Part shown: in pieces, positions 26,711 to 35,270 of the stretch
Position numbering within the stretch: the first letter of the stretch is position 1
Layout: every line of letters begins with the position of its first letter
Source of the DNA: Cardiobacteriaceae bacterium
GTDB lineage: Bacteria; Pseudomonadota; Gammaproteobacteria; Cardiobacteriales; Cardiobacteriaceae
DNA length: 64,000 nucleotides
Reading direction: 5' to 3'
Assembly (NCBI GenBank): GCA_030529365.1
Contig: JAUMXB010000001.1
Location: forward strand, 1 to 64,000
Notes under the pieces: generated by a model
Seen by the model: the letters and a program-made list of their open reading frames with translations, nothing else
What the model was told of the DNA's origin: nothing
The model's database searches: none
Position numbers and translations under genes: made by a program

Positions 26711-27201
26711 AAAAACATGTTCTTTTTCTGGTGGCGGGGCTGGCGCTCGCCGCTTGCGACAGCGCGGAAAAAGCGCCGCCACCTTCTGCGCCACAGGCGG
26801 AAATCCCTGCGGAAGCGGTGGATTATTTCAGCCACATGAATGTGCTGGAAACCGGCGGCAGCAAGGGGCAAATCATTTTGCAAAGTGGCGAAACCGTCTG
26901 GTTCGGCAATATCCGGCAGATGCTCAGCTATCTGCGCCTGCCGGAAACCGCCAACCAGCCCATGCAGGCCTATGCCAGCCTGAGCCGCACGGATGGTGGG
27001 CAGGGCGACGGCAACTGGCAATGGACGCCGGTGGAAAATCTCTATTTCGTGCAGAGCGACAAGGCGCCGGAGCTGATTGGCAAGGACGATTATTTCACTT
27101 TCGCCGATGAACAGGCGGCGCGCACCTTTGCCGAAACGCATGCGGGGAAAGTGTTGCGGCTGGCCGATATTTCCGACAGCGATCTGGGCATCGCGCAGTG
27201 A
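26707..27201 (+). CDS. nosL: NosL-family copper-chaperone-type lipoprotein
   Basis: A GTG start at 26707 overlaps the nosY stop by 4 bp; 164 residues. The N-terminus is a lipoprotein signal (KKHVLFLVAGLALAACDS; LAAC lipobox). The body is NosL-like: HMNVLETGGSKGQI, VWFGNIRQMLSYLRLPE, and the closing FADEQAARTFAETHAGKVLR. In most NosL proteins the first motif has a Cys before Met (CGM or C-x-M); here it reads YFSHMNV, with Ser-His. That Cys is linked to Cu(I) binding, so copper transfer may be changed. By family the protein supplies copper in the periplasm. Confidence 0.85.
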   Translation: MKKHVLFLVAGLALAACDSAEKAPPPSAPQAEIPAEAVDYFSHMNVLETGGSKGQIILQSGETVWFGNIRQMLSYLRLPETANQPMQAYASLSRTDGGQGDGNWQWTPVENLYFVQSDKAPELIGKDDYFTFADEQAARTFAETHAGKVLRLADISDSDLGIAQ

Positions 27202-27384
27202 TGCGCGGGCGGTCTCGCGGTATATGGCGGGCTTCCCGAAAAACCGGACGGGTAATGTGTGGGAATGAACTACCCCGCAGCTTGCGGCGTAAATAGCATA
27301 AAAACACGCTGTAAACCCAATTCGGCTGAAGGGCGCAGGTTGGCGCGGATTCCCATGAACAACAGCCGCATTTTCATGGGTGCC

Positions 27385-27472
27385 CGGCGGTGAGCCGCAG
27401 GCGAACCCCAACATCGACCAAATCATTGCGTTGGGGTTCGTGCTGCGCACGAACCACCAACCTGCCCGCTAC
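27385..27472. repeat. GTAG-type REP-like hairpin element
   Basis: On the minus strand it starts GTAGCGGGCAGGTTGG (from 27472) and continues into the hairpin GGTTCGTGC/GCACGAACC. On the plus strand the region also has CGAACCCCAAC and GTTGGGGTTCG arms. The layout (GTAG head, then imperfect hairpin) is that of REP sequences. Confidence 0.55.
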
Positions 27473-27927
27473 CTATTTTTTGAAAGAGTGGATGATTCTC
27501 TCTTGTCGAGATTGCGCTTCATGGCCGCGCGGCTACCTACTTTCTTTGCGTCGCCAAAGAAAGTAACCAAAGAAAGCCCAGGGGCTTTGAGGCTTCGTAG
27601 CAACTGGATGTGCAAACAGATAAATCCAATTTGTTCTAGGAGCGGTGGACACTTCGCGACCAGAGTTTACAGAGTCTCAGAAAATATTTGAAATATCGAT
27701 GGTTGCGTCGCTGCGCGATTTTCTCTATCCCCCTCTCTGCTCCGCAGCTCTTCGAGTCCCCAACCCCTCCCCCTCGAGGGGGAGGGGCTTTAATTCATTG
27801 CTTTATTTGGAGTTCATTGTGTTAAAGCATGAATTGGCAACACTCCCTACTAATCACAACAGTCCGGTTCTGGAGCAGATTTTCCTTGCGTGTATGCTGC
27901 CAAGCAGGCATACATCAGAATGGGAAA

Positions 27928-27994
27928 TTTTCCCATCATGAAGCGCTTATAGTGATAAATTTTCTCATAATAAGCGCTTAGATATGAGAAAAAA
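27928..27994. repeat. AAGCGCTT palindrome, dimer
   Basis: Cores at 27941-27948 and 27972-27979 (31 bp apart). Left arm TTTTCCCATCATG; middle GTGATAAATTTTCTCA; right arm ATGAGAAAAAA, followed by ACTATTTTT. It lies against the mutM stop codon. Confidence 0.9.
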
Positions 27995-27997
27995 CCA

Positions 27998-28816
27998 CTA
28001 TTTTTGGCATTTTTTGCAATATACCGTATTGCGGCCGCCGATCGCCGCGCTTTGCAATATCGTGCCGCAATGCGGGCAGGGCTGGCCGCTTTTGCCATAG
28101 ACGTTCAGGGTTTGCTGGAAATAGCCGGGGCTGCCGTCGCTGTGCACGAAGTCGCGCAGGGTGGTGCCGCCTACGGTGATGGCGCGCGCGAGTATGGCCT
28201 TGACGGCCGCGACGAGGCGCTCGGCTTCCGCCTTTTTCAGGGTGCCGGCGGCGCGGCGCGGGTCGATGCCGCTGATGAACAGGGCTTCGCTGGCGTAGAT
28301 ATTGCCAACGCCGACTACGACGTTTTGATCCATGAGCCGGGTTTTGATCGCGCTGGCGCGCCCTGCCATCTGCGCGAGAAGATAGGGCGCGCTGAAGGCG
28401 TCGTCGAGCGGTTCGGGGCCGAGCTGTTGCAGGTAGTCGGGCGGGGCGGCGGGATTGTGGACGTTCAGCATGCCGAAGCGGCGCGGGTCGTGCAGACGCA
28501 GGATGTGGCAGTTGTCGAGCGTGATTTCGATGTGGTCGTGCGGCTTGCGCGGGATGCCGGCAGGGTTCACGCGCAGGCTGCCGGACATGCCGAGATGGAC
28601 GAGCAGGCTGGCTTGCGGGCGGTCAGTATGCAGCCACAGATATTTGCCGCGCCGTGCGGGAGCCGTGAAATGCACGCCTTGCAGGGCAAGCAGGCTGGCG
28701 CTGTCCACCGGCTGGCGAAGGCGCGGGTTGTGGATGGCGATGCCGCAGATTTGCCGGTTGCGGATGAGCGGTTCGAGGCCGCGGCGGGTGGTTTCCACTT
28801 CAGGGAGTTCGGGCAT
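27998..28816 (-). CDS. mutM: Formamidopyrimidine-DNA glycosylase
   Basis: A 272-residue enzyme of standard length. It starts MPELPEVETTRRGLEP (catalytic Pro2 and Glu3 after Met removal), has the helix-two-turn-helix GRASAIKTRLMDQNVVVGVGNIYASE and ends with the zinc finger CPHCGTIL...YCKKC. It removes 8-oxoguanine and formamidopyrimidines from DNA. It is the last gene of a three-gene minus-strand operon; its start overlaps the preceding gene by 17 bp. Confidence 0.97.
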   Translation of the reverse strand: MPELPEVETTRRGLEPLIRNRQICGIAIHNPRLRQPVDSASLLALQGVHFTAPARRGKYLWLHTDRPQASLLVHLGMSGSLRVNPAGIPRKPHDHIEITLDNCHILRLHDPRRFGMLNVHNPAAPPDYLQQLGPEPLDDAFSAPYLLAQMAGRASAIKTRLMDQNVVVGVGNIYASEALFISGIDPRRAAGTLKKAEAERLVAAVKAILARAITVGGTTLRDFVHSDGSPGYFQQTLNVYGKSGQPCPHCGTILQSAAIGGRNTVYCKKCQK

Positions 28817-29273
28817 CGGGGTTCTCCAGCCAAAGGTTGACGGACAGACGCAAGGTGGCTTTTACGGATTCGTCGCAAAGATATACGCGATCGTTGTGCG
28901 TGATGTAGTGGCTGTTGCCGAAGGGATTGGCAGCGCCCAGGGCGTAGTGCGCATCATCGATCACGAGCTGCACCGGATGCGGATCGGGCGTGGGCGCGAT
29001 GTCCTTGCTGTCGTAGTTGCCGCGGCAGGCGCGCAGCTTTTCAAACCACGCGGCAATGCGCAGGGCGTCGGCGGGCTTGCCGTCGATATGCCAGCGTCCG
29101 TCCTGCCATTGCCAGCGCATGGTGCCCGTGCCGTTGTCGATGCGCACGTGCTGCGGCGCGTCGGGAACGGGCAAAAACTGGCGTTGCTCCTGCCGCCATT
29201 GCAGAAAGGCAATAAAAACCATGAGCATGGCCAACAGCGACCAGAAAAGGATCAGGGAACGCGGTATCGCCAT
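28800..29273 (-). CDS. DUF4340-like membrane-anchored protein
   Basis: From the ATG at 29273 (MAIPRSLILFWSLLAM) the protein has 157 residues: one N-terminal TM segment (~6-27) and a periplasmic part, WQWQDGRWHIDGKPADALRIAAW, CRGNYDSKDIAPTPDPHPVQLV and HNDRVYLCDESV. The pattern agrees with DUF4340 proteins, which lie next to GldG-like genes in ABC-export clusters. It overlaps the GldG-like gene by 22 bp and mutM by 17 bp. It probably assists the GldG-like subunit; the substrate is unknown. Confidence 0.7.
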   Translation of the reverse strand: MAIPRSLILFWSLLAMLMVFIAFLQWRQEQRQFLPVPDAPQHVRIDNGTGTMRWQWQDGRWHIDGKPADALRIAAWFEKLRACRGNYDSKDIAPTPDPHPVQLVIDDAHYALGAANPFGNSHYITHNDRVYLCDESVKATLRLSVNLWLENPDARTP

Positions 29274-30580
29274 TTGAGCATCCGGAAATACAGCCAGCCG
29301 CAGAGGCCTGCCAGGGCGGGAAGGCCAAGGAGCAACAGCGCGCCCAGCACATAGAGGCGGGTCTGCGAGGCATTGATGATTTGGTCTTTGGGCGGCGCGG
29401 CAACTTTGGCCAGCGCGGCATCGCCGCCGAGCAGATGGGGAATGCTTTGCGTGAACCATTGGCGGTTGCCGCCCAGTTCGCGGTAAGGCGGAATCCAGGC
29501 ATCGCTGTCGCCGGCCAGCCAGAGATACTGGGTTTTGCCGTGATGTTCGCGCGTCAGTTGCCAGAGAATGCCGAGCGGGCCGCGCGCTTCGCCGTCATCG
29601 GCGGAGAGCGTGTTGGCAAGCGGATCGCGTTCGGCCCAGCTTTTGTCGCTGCTGTAGAGGAGAATATCGCGTTGCCAGCCCTGCCGCGGTTCGGCTTGCG
29701 GTATGAGCGCGACCGCGCCGGGGATGACCGGCAACTGGCGCAGGGCGGCAAGGGCGGGTGATTCTCCCACGGCATCGATCACGAGCATTTGCGGATTTTC
29801 AAAGCCATAGTCGCGCGCGGCGGCATCCACCAGCGGATCGGGATTGGCATCGAGGCCGCTCAGGGCGCGGAGCGGGGCGGGAAGATAGGCATGGCGGATG
29901 TCCGTGCTGTAGAGAAGGTTGCCGCCGCTGTCGAGATATTGGGCAAGCCAGGGTGCATCGTCGAGGCTGCCCTTGCCGGGATCGGCGATGACGAGCAGAT
30001 CGGTGCCGTCGGGAATGGTGGCCACGTCAGCGGGATTCACCGTGCCGATGAGGATGTTGTCGGCGCGCAGAGCCTGGTAAATGCCAAGCCACGAGCCGGG
30101 CGTATCGCTCAGGAACGCGCGCTCGCCGTGCCCCTGGATATGGATGATCTGCTTTTCGCCCTGGTAGAGCAGTTCGAGCAGGGTGCGTTCCAGCGCGCTC
30201 ACGCTCGGCGTTTCCAGGCGCTTGCCGGTTTGGCCGATCTGCACGTACATCTGCCCTTCGCGGGTGATGCCGCGATCCTGCACGCGCAGGGGATCGGTAT
30301 CGGGATTGATGAAATGCACCTGCAACCGGGGTGCGGCAAACTGCAAGGGCGCCAGCCATTGCTGGAACTGGCGGCGCAGGCGCGGATTGTTGCGCAGATA
30401 CACTTCAACGGTAAAGGGATGGCGGCTGGCAAGCTCGCTGCGCTGCGCTTCGGTCAGCGACCATTGCGGCGTATCGCGCCATTCGTAAACGGTTTGCAGG
30501 CGCAGCGCGACCACGGCACCGGCCAGCAAGGCGGATACTGTCAGGCAGGCGAGCAGAATCAGGGATAGCTTGTGTCGCAT
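29252..30580 (-). CDS. GldG-like ABC-transport auxiliary protein
   Basis: Start at the ATG at 30580 (MRHKLSLILLACL), 442 residues: N-terminal TM (~5-25), large periplasmic domain (VYEWRDTPQWSLTEAQRSELAS as the typical opening; HIQGHGERAFLSDTPGSW; PDGTDLLVIADPGKG), and a C-terminal TM (~415-440). The pattern is that of GldG-type auxiliary proteins (uncharacterised ABC transport component). The usual partner ATPase (GldA) and permease (GldF) are not adjacent; the upstream neighbour is the divergent xerD. A NosY-family ABC-2 permease lies 2.5 kb away on the other strand. Confidence 0.75.
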   Translation of the reverse strand: MRHKLSLILLACLTVSALLAGAVVALRLQTVYEWRDTPQWSLTEAQRSELASRHPFTVEVYLRNNPRLRRQFQQWLAPLQFAAPRLQVHFINPDTDPLRVQDRGITREGQMYVQIGQTGKRLETPSVSALERTLLELLYQGEKQIIHIQGHGERAFLSDTPGSWLGIYQALRADNILIGTVNPADVATIPDGTDLLVIADPGKGSLDDAPWLAQYLDSGGNLLYSTDIRHAYLPAPLRALSGLDANPDPLVDAAARDYGFENPQMLVIDAVGESPALAALRQLPVIPGAVALIPQAEPRQGWQRDILLYSSDKSWAERDPLANTLSADDGEARGPLGILWQLTREHHGKTQYLWLAGDSDAWIPPYRELGGNRQWFTQSIPHLLGGDAALAKVAAPPKDQIINASQTRLYVLGALLLLGLPALAGLCGWLYFRMLKWRYRVP

Positions 30581-30625
30581 CAGCGGCTTTGTTCTAAAAT
30601 GGGCGCATTTTAGCCTATTTGTCAC

Positions 30626-31519
30626 ATGCTCTCATCTACCGACGCATCCGTGGATGCCTTTCTCAATCACTTGTGGCTGGAAGATGGCGTGAGCGATGCC
30701 ACGCGCAGCGCCTATGCCACGGATCTTGCCATTGCGCGCAAGCTGCTTGCGGAAACGGATCTGGCGCAGGCTATGAGCGGTGATTTGCAGCAGCTTTTCG
30801 CCCAAATGCTGGAAGCCGGCAAAAAACCGGCGACGCTGGCGCGCATGCGTACCACGCTCAAGCGCTATTTCCGCTTTCTCTGCGCGCGCGGCGAACGGGC
30901 GGATAACCCGGTATTGCAGCTGGAAACCGCTCGCGGACGGCGACAGCGCCTGCCGCGCACCCTGAGTGAAGAAGACGTGGAAGCATTGCTGGCTGCGCCG
31001 GATGTTTCGGAGACGATCGGCTTGCGCGACCGTGCCATGCTGGAAGTGCTCTATGCCAGCGGTCTGCGCGTTTCCGAGCTGGTGGGATTGCCGATGGATG
31101 GCGTCTTGCTGCGCGAAGGAGTGCTGCGCGTGTGGGGCAAGGGCAGCAAGGAGCGCCTGGTGCCGATGGGGGAAGAAGCGCAGGCGGCACTGGAAAGCTA
31201 TCTTGCCCGCTCGCGTCCGCTGCTGCTCGACGGGCGCATTGCCGATGCCGTTTTCGTCACTGCGCGCGGCGAAGCGCTCACCCGCCAGGCCTTCTGGTAC
31301 CGGATCAAGCATTACGCCGCGCAGGCCGGCATTTCCCGCGACATCTCCCCGCATACCTTGCGCCACGCCTTCGCCACCCATTTGCTCAATCACGGCGCGG
31401 ATCTGCGCGCCGTGCAAATGCTCCTTGGCCATGCCGATCTTTCCACCACGCAGATTTATACCCACGTGGCAAAAGCGCGTCTGGCTGCCCTGCATGCCGA
31501 ACACCATCCGCGCGGCTGA
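30626..31519 (+). CDS. xerD: Site-specific tyrosine recombinase XerD
   Basis: A 297-residue protein with the XerD layout: N-terminal SAM-like domain (FLNHLWLEDGVSDATRSAY), catalytic domain with Arg148 (SGLRVSEL), Lys172 (WGKGSKERLVP), His243/Arg246 (SPHTLRHAFA), His269 (LLGHADLSTTQ) and Tyr278 (IYTH). With XerC it resolves chromosome dimers at dif. It precedes dsbC as in many gammaproteobacteria. It is divergent from the GldG-like operon with only 45 bp between. Confidence 0.94.
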   Translation: MLSSTDASVDAFLNHLWLEDGVSDATRSAYATDLAIARKLLAETDLAQAMSGDLQQLFAQMLEAGKKPATLARMRTTLKRYFRFLCARGERADNPVLQLETARGRRQRLPRTLSEEDVEALLAAPDVSETIGLRDRAMLEVLYASGLRVSELVGLPMDGVLLREGVLRVWGKGSKERLVPMGEEAQAALESYLARSRPLLLDGRIADAVFVTARGEALTRQAFWYRIKHYAAQAGISRDISPHTLRHAFATHLLNHGADLRAVQMLLGHADLSTTQIYTHVAKARLAALHAEHHPRG

Positions 31520-31623
31520 CGGCAAGACCTGAATGACGTTACATTAATGATTGCCTACTATTTCATACTTCTGTTCGCGCAACGTTTTATCATATGCGCC
31601 TTTCCTGGATCGACGGATTTCCC

Positions 31624-32340
31624 ATGTTGCGACGCGCGTTATCGATTTTGCTGATGTTTGGTGCAAGCCAGGCGGTTTTGGCGAGCCCGAACCTTGACAT
31701 CGTGCGCGAAATCCTGAAAACGGACAGCATGCCCAATATCTCGCCCACGCCGGTTGCCGGTACATACGAATTTTCTGTTGGCAATGACATTTTCTATCTG
31801 AGCGAGGATGGCCGCTATCTGATCAAGGGCGAAATGATTGACCTGCATACCCGGCAGAACCTTGCCGAAGCAAGACGCCAGCAAAACCGGCTGCAACGCC
31901 TGCAATACATCAATCCCGGTGACATGATCATTTTCCCTGCCAGAGGCGAACGGCATCATGTGGTGTACGTCTTCATGGATACCGATTGCCCGTATTGCCG
32001 CATGGTGCAGCAGGATATTTACCAATACAGCCAGTATGGCATTGAAATGCGCTATCTGGCCTTTCCCCGTGGTGGCCTGAACTCGCCCGGCTATCAGCGC
32101 GCCATTTCCATCTGGTGCGCCGAAGATCGTGTTGCTGCAATGATTGCCGCGCAGGAAGGTCAGGAAATTCCCGAGCGCAAATGCCCGACAACCGTGCGCG
32201 AACAATATGCCACCGGCCTCCAGATCGGCGTGACCGGCACGCCAGCCATGGTGCTGGAAGATGGCACCCTGGTACAGGGTTTCATGGCGCCGCCCAATCT
32301 TGCCCATTTCCTCACCAACCATTTCGCACGGCGCCAGTAA
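31624..32340 (+). CDS. dsbC: Thiol:disulfide isomerase DsbC
   Basis: Start at the ATG at 31624 (MLRRALSILLMFG...), which gives a clean signal peptide ending around AVLA-SP; an ATG ten codons upstream would spoil it. The 238-residue protein has an N-terminal dimerisation domain and a thioredoxin domain with the CPYC active site (Cys122-Cys125) and the cis-Pro loop TGTPAMV. It rearranges wrong disulfides in the periplasm and is kept reduced by DsbD. It follows xerD by 105 bp, conserved synteny. Confidence 0.93.
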   Translation: MLRRALSILLMFGASQAVLASPNLDIVREILKTDSMPNISPTPVAGTYEFSVGNDIFYLSEDGRYLIKGEMIDLHTRQNLAEARRQQNRLQRLQYINPGDMIIFPARGERHHVVYVFMDTDCPYCRMVQQDIYQYSQYGIEMRYLAFPRGGLNSPGYQRAISIWCAEDRVAAMIAAQEGQEIPERKCPTTVREQYATGLQIGVTGTPAMVLEDGTLVQGFMAPPNLAHFLTNHFARRQ

Positions 32341-32454
32341 TTCATGATGCATCGCCGGAATTGACGGCATGCTCTGCTTTTGAAACTTGCGCCGTCCCAT
32401 TTGTCTTTCATGGACAAAGCCAATACCTGTTTCGCAAGTGCCGGAGCATAGACA

Positions 32455-33258
32455 ATGAAAAGGCGTGTAATGATTGCCACTTGCCAGCAATGGCCAGAGG
32501 GAAATGAAGACTTGCGCAATCTTGCGCACTTGCTTGCCGGTGAGTTGCGACCCTGGCGGGAAATAGCGCCGGAGGAAGCGGCACAGACGCTGGTTTTGCC
32601 GCTGGCTGCCTGGGATTACAGCACTGATCCGGAGCAGTACCGTGAATGGCTGCAAGCTCTTGCCCGGCATGGCGCACAGATACGGAATTCACCGGATCTG
32701 CAAATATGGAACATGGACAAGCGCTATCTCCTTGAGCTCGGGCTGACGCCAGGAATGGCCCTGCTGCCAGGCGAGGACTGGGGAAAGCGTCTTGATGCAT
32801 GTGAATGGCACAATCCGGTGGTCAAACCGCTGGTTGGGCAAAGCGGCCGTGGCGTGCGCCGCTTGCAGGAAGGGATTCCAGAACCCGTTGATTATCCTCA
32901 TGGTGTTTTGCTACAGCCTTTCGTACACGCACCTTTTGGTGAAGCCTGCCTGCTTTACGTCAACGGCAGTTTTTCTCACGCCGCACATCGCAAGCCGCCA
33001 GCAGGAGAATGGCGTGCCAACTCCGCATATGGCGTTGAAATCCTGCCATTATTGGCGAAAAAGCATTGGCTGGAGTGCGCGGAAAGCGCGCTAGCCGCGT
33101 TGCCGGAAGTTCCGCTCTATGCACGGGTGGATGGTCTGATTGATGAGACGGGCAATTTTTGCATCAACGAAATCGAGCTGATCGAACCGGCGCTTTATGC
33201 ACGATTGGACGAACAGGCACTGGTGCGCCTGGCCAATGCCATCCGCGAGTGTCTCTGA
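32455..33258 (+). CDS. ATP-grasp protein, glutathione synthetase/RimK-like
   Basis: A 267-residue ATP-grasp fold: substrate-binding N-terminus (MKRRVMIATCQQWPEGNEDL), then VVKPLVGQSGRGVRRL as the ATP-grasp lysine/glycine loop, GVLLQPFVHAPFGEACLLYVNG, and the metal-binding Asp/Asn/Glu late motif ARVDGLIDETGNFCINEIELIEPALY. Similar proteins ligate an amino group to a carboxylate (e.g. RimK, DcsG-type). It is not in an operon with a clear pathway, so the substrates are unknown. Confidence 0.8.
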   Translation: MKRRVMIATCQQWPEGNEDLRNLAHLLAGELRPWREIAPEEAAQTLVLPLAAWDYSTDPEQYREWLQALARHGAQIRNSPDLQIWNMDKRYLLELGLTPGMALLPGEDWGKRLDACEWHNPVVKPLVGQSGRGVRRLQEGIPEPVDYPHGVLLQPFVHAPFGEACLLYVNGSFSHAAHRKPPAGEWRANSAYGVEILPLLAKKHWLECAESALAALPEVPLYARVDGLIDETGNFCINEIELIEPALYARLDEQALVRLANAIRECL

Positions 33259-33525
33259 GCAGCGGTTACATTGCATCTGCGGGAAAGCGCGATAGTTCCC
33301 GCAATTTTTTGCAAAAGAATGAAAATTGCACAAATGCCTGTTGGCACGTGGCGAGGTGTTGCCTCTGGCGCAAGGCTCTTGGCCAGCTGCGAACAGGGAT
33401 GAAACGCCATGAAAGATTTCGCATATTTCCCTTGCAACAATACGGGAAATGAAAATCTGTGCTAATGACGCAATATTGCGGGAGATATCGGCGATAGAAA
33501 GCTGATTGGGCAAAAGGGAAGGACA
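33259..33525. other. Intergenic region, no gene seen
   Basis: About 267 bp between the convergent ATP-grasp and RRM genes. Short frames in it do not match a gene pattern and it has no AAGCGCTT or GTAG element. Confidence 0.6.
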
Positions 33526-33556
33526 TAAAAAAACCGGTCAAAGACCGGTTTTTTGC
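33526..33556. terminator. Bidirectional terminator
   Basis: A-run, stem ACCGGT, loop CAAAG, stem ACCGGT, then T-run: it can end both the RRM gene (minus strand) and readthrough from the ATP-grasp gene (plus strand). Confidence 0.88.
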
Positions 33557-33847
33557 TTACCAGCGGTTGTTGGCCGGGCGGGCAGGGCGACGTGGACGTT
33601 CCTCGCGCGGCTTGGCTTCGTTGACGCGCAGCTTGCGACCCTTGATTTCCTGGTCATTCAGGGCATTGATGGCCTGCTTGGCAGCCGCGGCATCGGGCAT
33701 TTCCACAAAGGCAAAGCCCTTGGAGCGGCCGGAATCGCGATCCGTGATGATGCTGACGTTGCTGACTTCGCCGTGGCTGGCAAAAAGACTGCGCAATTCA
33801 TCTTCCGTGGACTGGAAAGAAAGATTGCCGACATAAATATTGATCAT
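33557..33847 (-). CDS. RNA-binding protein with one RRM
   Basis: From the ATG at 33847 (MINIYVGNLSFQSTEDEL) the protein has 96 residues. RNP2 is IYVGNL and RNP1 is GFAFVEM; a basic, Pro-rich C-terminal tail follows (EERPRRPARPANNRW). Small bacterial RRM proteins bind single-stranded RNA and are often raised in cold. The longer open frame to 33988 is not supported. A bidirectional terminator ends the gene 2 bp after the stop. No operon partner. Confidence 0.92.
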   Translation of the reverse strand: MINIYVGNLSFQSTEDELRSLFASHGEVSNVSIITDRDSGRSKGFAFVEMPDAAAAKQAINALNDQEIKGRKLRVNEAKPREERPRRPARPANNRW

Positions 33848-34006
33848 GTTTTCACCTGATATGCGTTGAAATTCAAACTCCCGAAATGCCAACGCATGCT
33901 TCTCGACAGTCTTTTGCCCCGTGGCAAGGTACGCCGTATCACTGATACAGCGCCCATACTTTACCGTTTTTTTATCTTGTTTGGGCAAAATAATTGCACG
34001 AAATTC

Positions 34007-35149
34007 CTATTTTTGTTTGGGCAAGCCGGCAAGCGCTTTTTCCATGCGCGCAAGAGCCTCATCCAAAAGGAATTTGTCGCAAGCGAAATTGAGGCGCACA
34101 AAACCGGGCCAGCCGTAATCCGCGCCGTCGTTGAGACCGACGCCATGCGCCTCGAAGAAGCACTGCGCGTTTTCCACCGGCACGTCGCGCGCATCGATCC
34201 AGGCAAGATAGGTGCCTTCCACCGGCGCCATGCGCAGATACGGCATGGTGTTTACGCGTGTGAACGTGTAATCGGCGAGTTCGCGCAAACGGGCAATGAG
34301 CGCCTGCCGCCACGGCTCGCCATGCTCGAGCGCGGCAAGCGCGGCATGGGTGCCGAGCACGTTGACATCGTTCATGCCAAGCGTTGTCCGCTCGAAATCG
34401 CGGCGCAAATCGTCATTGGCGATGATGGCAAAAGCGCAGCAAAGCCCCGCGATATTCCAGGTCTTGCTCGGCGCCATCAGGGTGATGGTGCGTTGCAGGG
34501 CATCGTCATCGAGGCTCGCGAAGGGGCGGTGGCGTGTGCCGTTAAGAATGAGGTCGCAATGGATTTCATCGGAGCAGACGATGAGATCGTGTTTTTTCGC
34601 CAGTGCATGATAGGCCTCGAGTTCTGCTTCCGTATGCACGCGGCCGAGCGGATTGTGCGGATGGCAGAGGAGCAAGAGGCCGGTATGCTCATCGACGGCC
34701 GCATCCAGTCCGGCAAAATCCGGCGCCCAGTGCTCGTCTTGCAGGCGGCAGTCCACGCCGTGATGCTTGCAGGAAAGCATCGCCGGCTGGTTGAAAAGAT
34801 GCGGATAGGTGGGCATGGACGTGATGGCCGCGCACTTGCCGCGCAAGATGCTCACGGCGCGCGCGAAATTGAGCCCCGGCACCACACCCGGCAAGAACAC
34901 GATCCACTCGCGCGCAATCGTCCAGCCATACTGGCGCGCGCAATAGGCGACAATCGCATCCCTGAGCGCTTCTGTTTCGCCGCCATAGCCGAAGACGGCA
35001 TGTTTGAGGCGCTTTTCGAGCGCGGCTACAATCGCCTCATCCACCACGAAATCGGCATCAGCAATCCACATCGGCAGCACATCCTGGCCGGCATATTTTT
35101 GCCATTTCTTGGAATCGCTGTGCAGACGGTCGGGATGGGCGTAAATCAT
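34007..35149 (-). CDS. patB: PLP-dependent C-S lyase, PatB/MalY family
   Basis: From the ATG at 35149 (MIYAHPDRLHSDSKKW) the enzyme has 380 residues. It opens as in MalY/PatB (KYAGQDVLPMWIADADF), has CHPHNPLGRVHTEAEL, SDEIHCDLIL and the PLP lysine in MAPSKTWNIAGL. Family members cleave cystathionine and related C-S bonds to pyruvate, ammonia and a thiol. The open frame continues upstream by 15 codons without support. A weak ribosome site (GGAGA) precedes the chosen start. Confidence 0.9.
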   Translation of the reverse strand: MIYAHPDRLHSDSKKWQKYAGQDVLPMWIADADFVVDEAIVAALEKRLKHAVFGYGGETEALRDAIVAYCARQYGWTIAREWIVFLPGVVPGLNFARAVSILRGKCAAITSMPTYPHLFNQPAMLSCKHHGVDCRLQDEHWAPDFAGLDAAVDEHTGLLLLCHPHNPLGRVHTEAELEAYHALAKKHDLIVCSDEIHCDLILNGTRHRPFASLDDDALQRTITLMAPSKTWNIAGLCCAFAIIANDDLRRDFERTTLGMNDVNVLGTHAALAALEHGEPWRQALIARLRELADYTFTRVNTMPYLRMAPVEGTYLAWIDARDVPVENAQCFFEAHGVGLNDGADYGWPGFVRLNFACDKFLLDEALARMEKALAGLPKQK

Positions 35150-35183
35150 GTTATCTCCTTTATAAAATCCTTGAAAATAGGTG

Positions 35184-35249
35184 TTTTTTACCACAGATAA
35201 GCGCTTATTGTGAGAAAATTTCTCACAATAAGCGCTTCAAGGTGAGAAA
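35184..35249. repeat. AAGCGCTT palindrome, dimer
   Basis: Cores at 35199-35206 and 35230-35237 (31 bp apart). Left arm TTTTTTACCACAGAT; middle TTGTGAGAAAATTTCTCACAA; right arm AAGGTGAGAAATTTTACC. It lies between patB and the GNAT gene. Confidence 0.9.
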
Positions 35250-35270
35250 TTTTACCACCATAGCCGCGCA

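Larger units (their letters stand above)
27202..27997. other. Intergenic region nosL to mutM with repeats
   Basis: About 795 bp with no gene I can support; short open frames here read like noise. It contains a GTAG-headed hairpin (27385-27472), an inverted repeat CTTTCTTTGCGTCGCCAAAGAAAG in pieces near 27540-27563, a C/G-rich hairpin CCCCTCCCCCTCGAGGGGGAG (27769-27786 region), and the AAGCGCTT dimer next to the mutM stop. Confidence 0.6.

Noticed and set aside
27380..27941. Short plus-strand frames between nosL and mutM
   Set aside because: They run through hairpin repeats and read as low-complexity noise.
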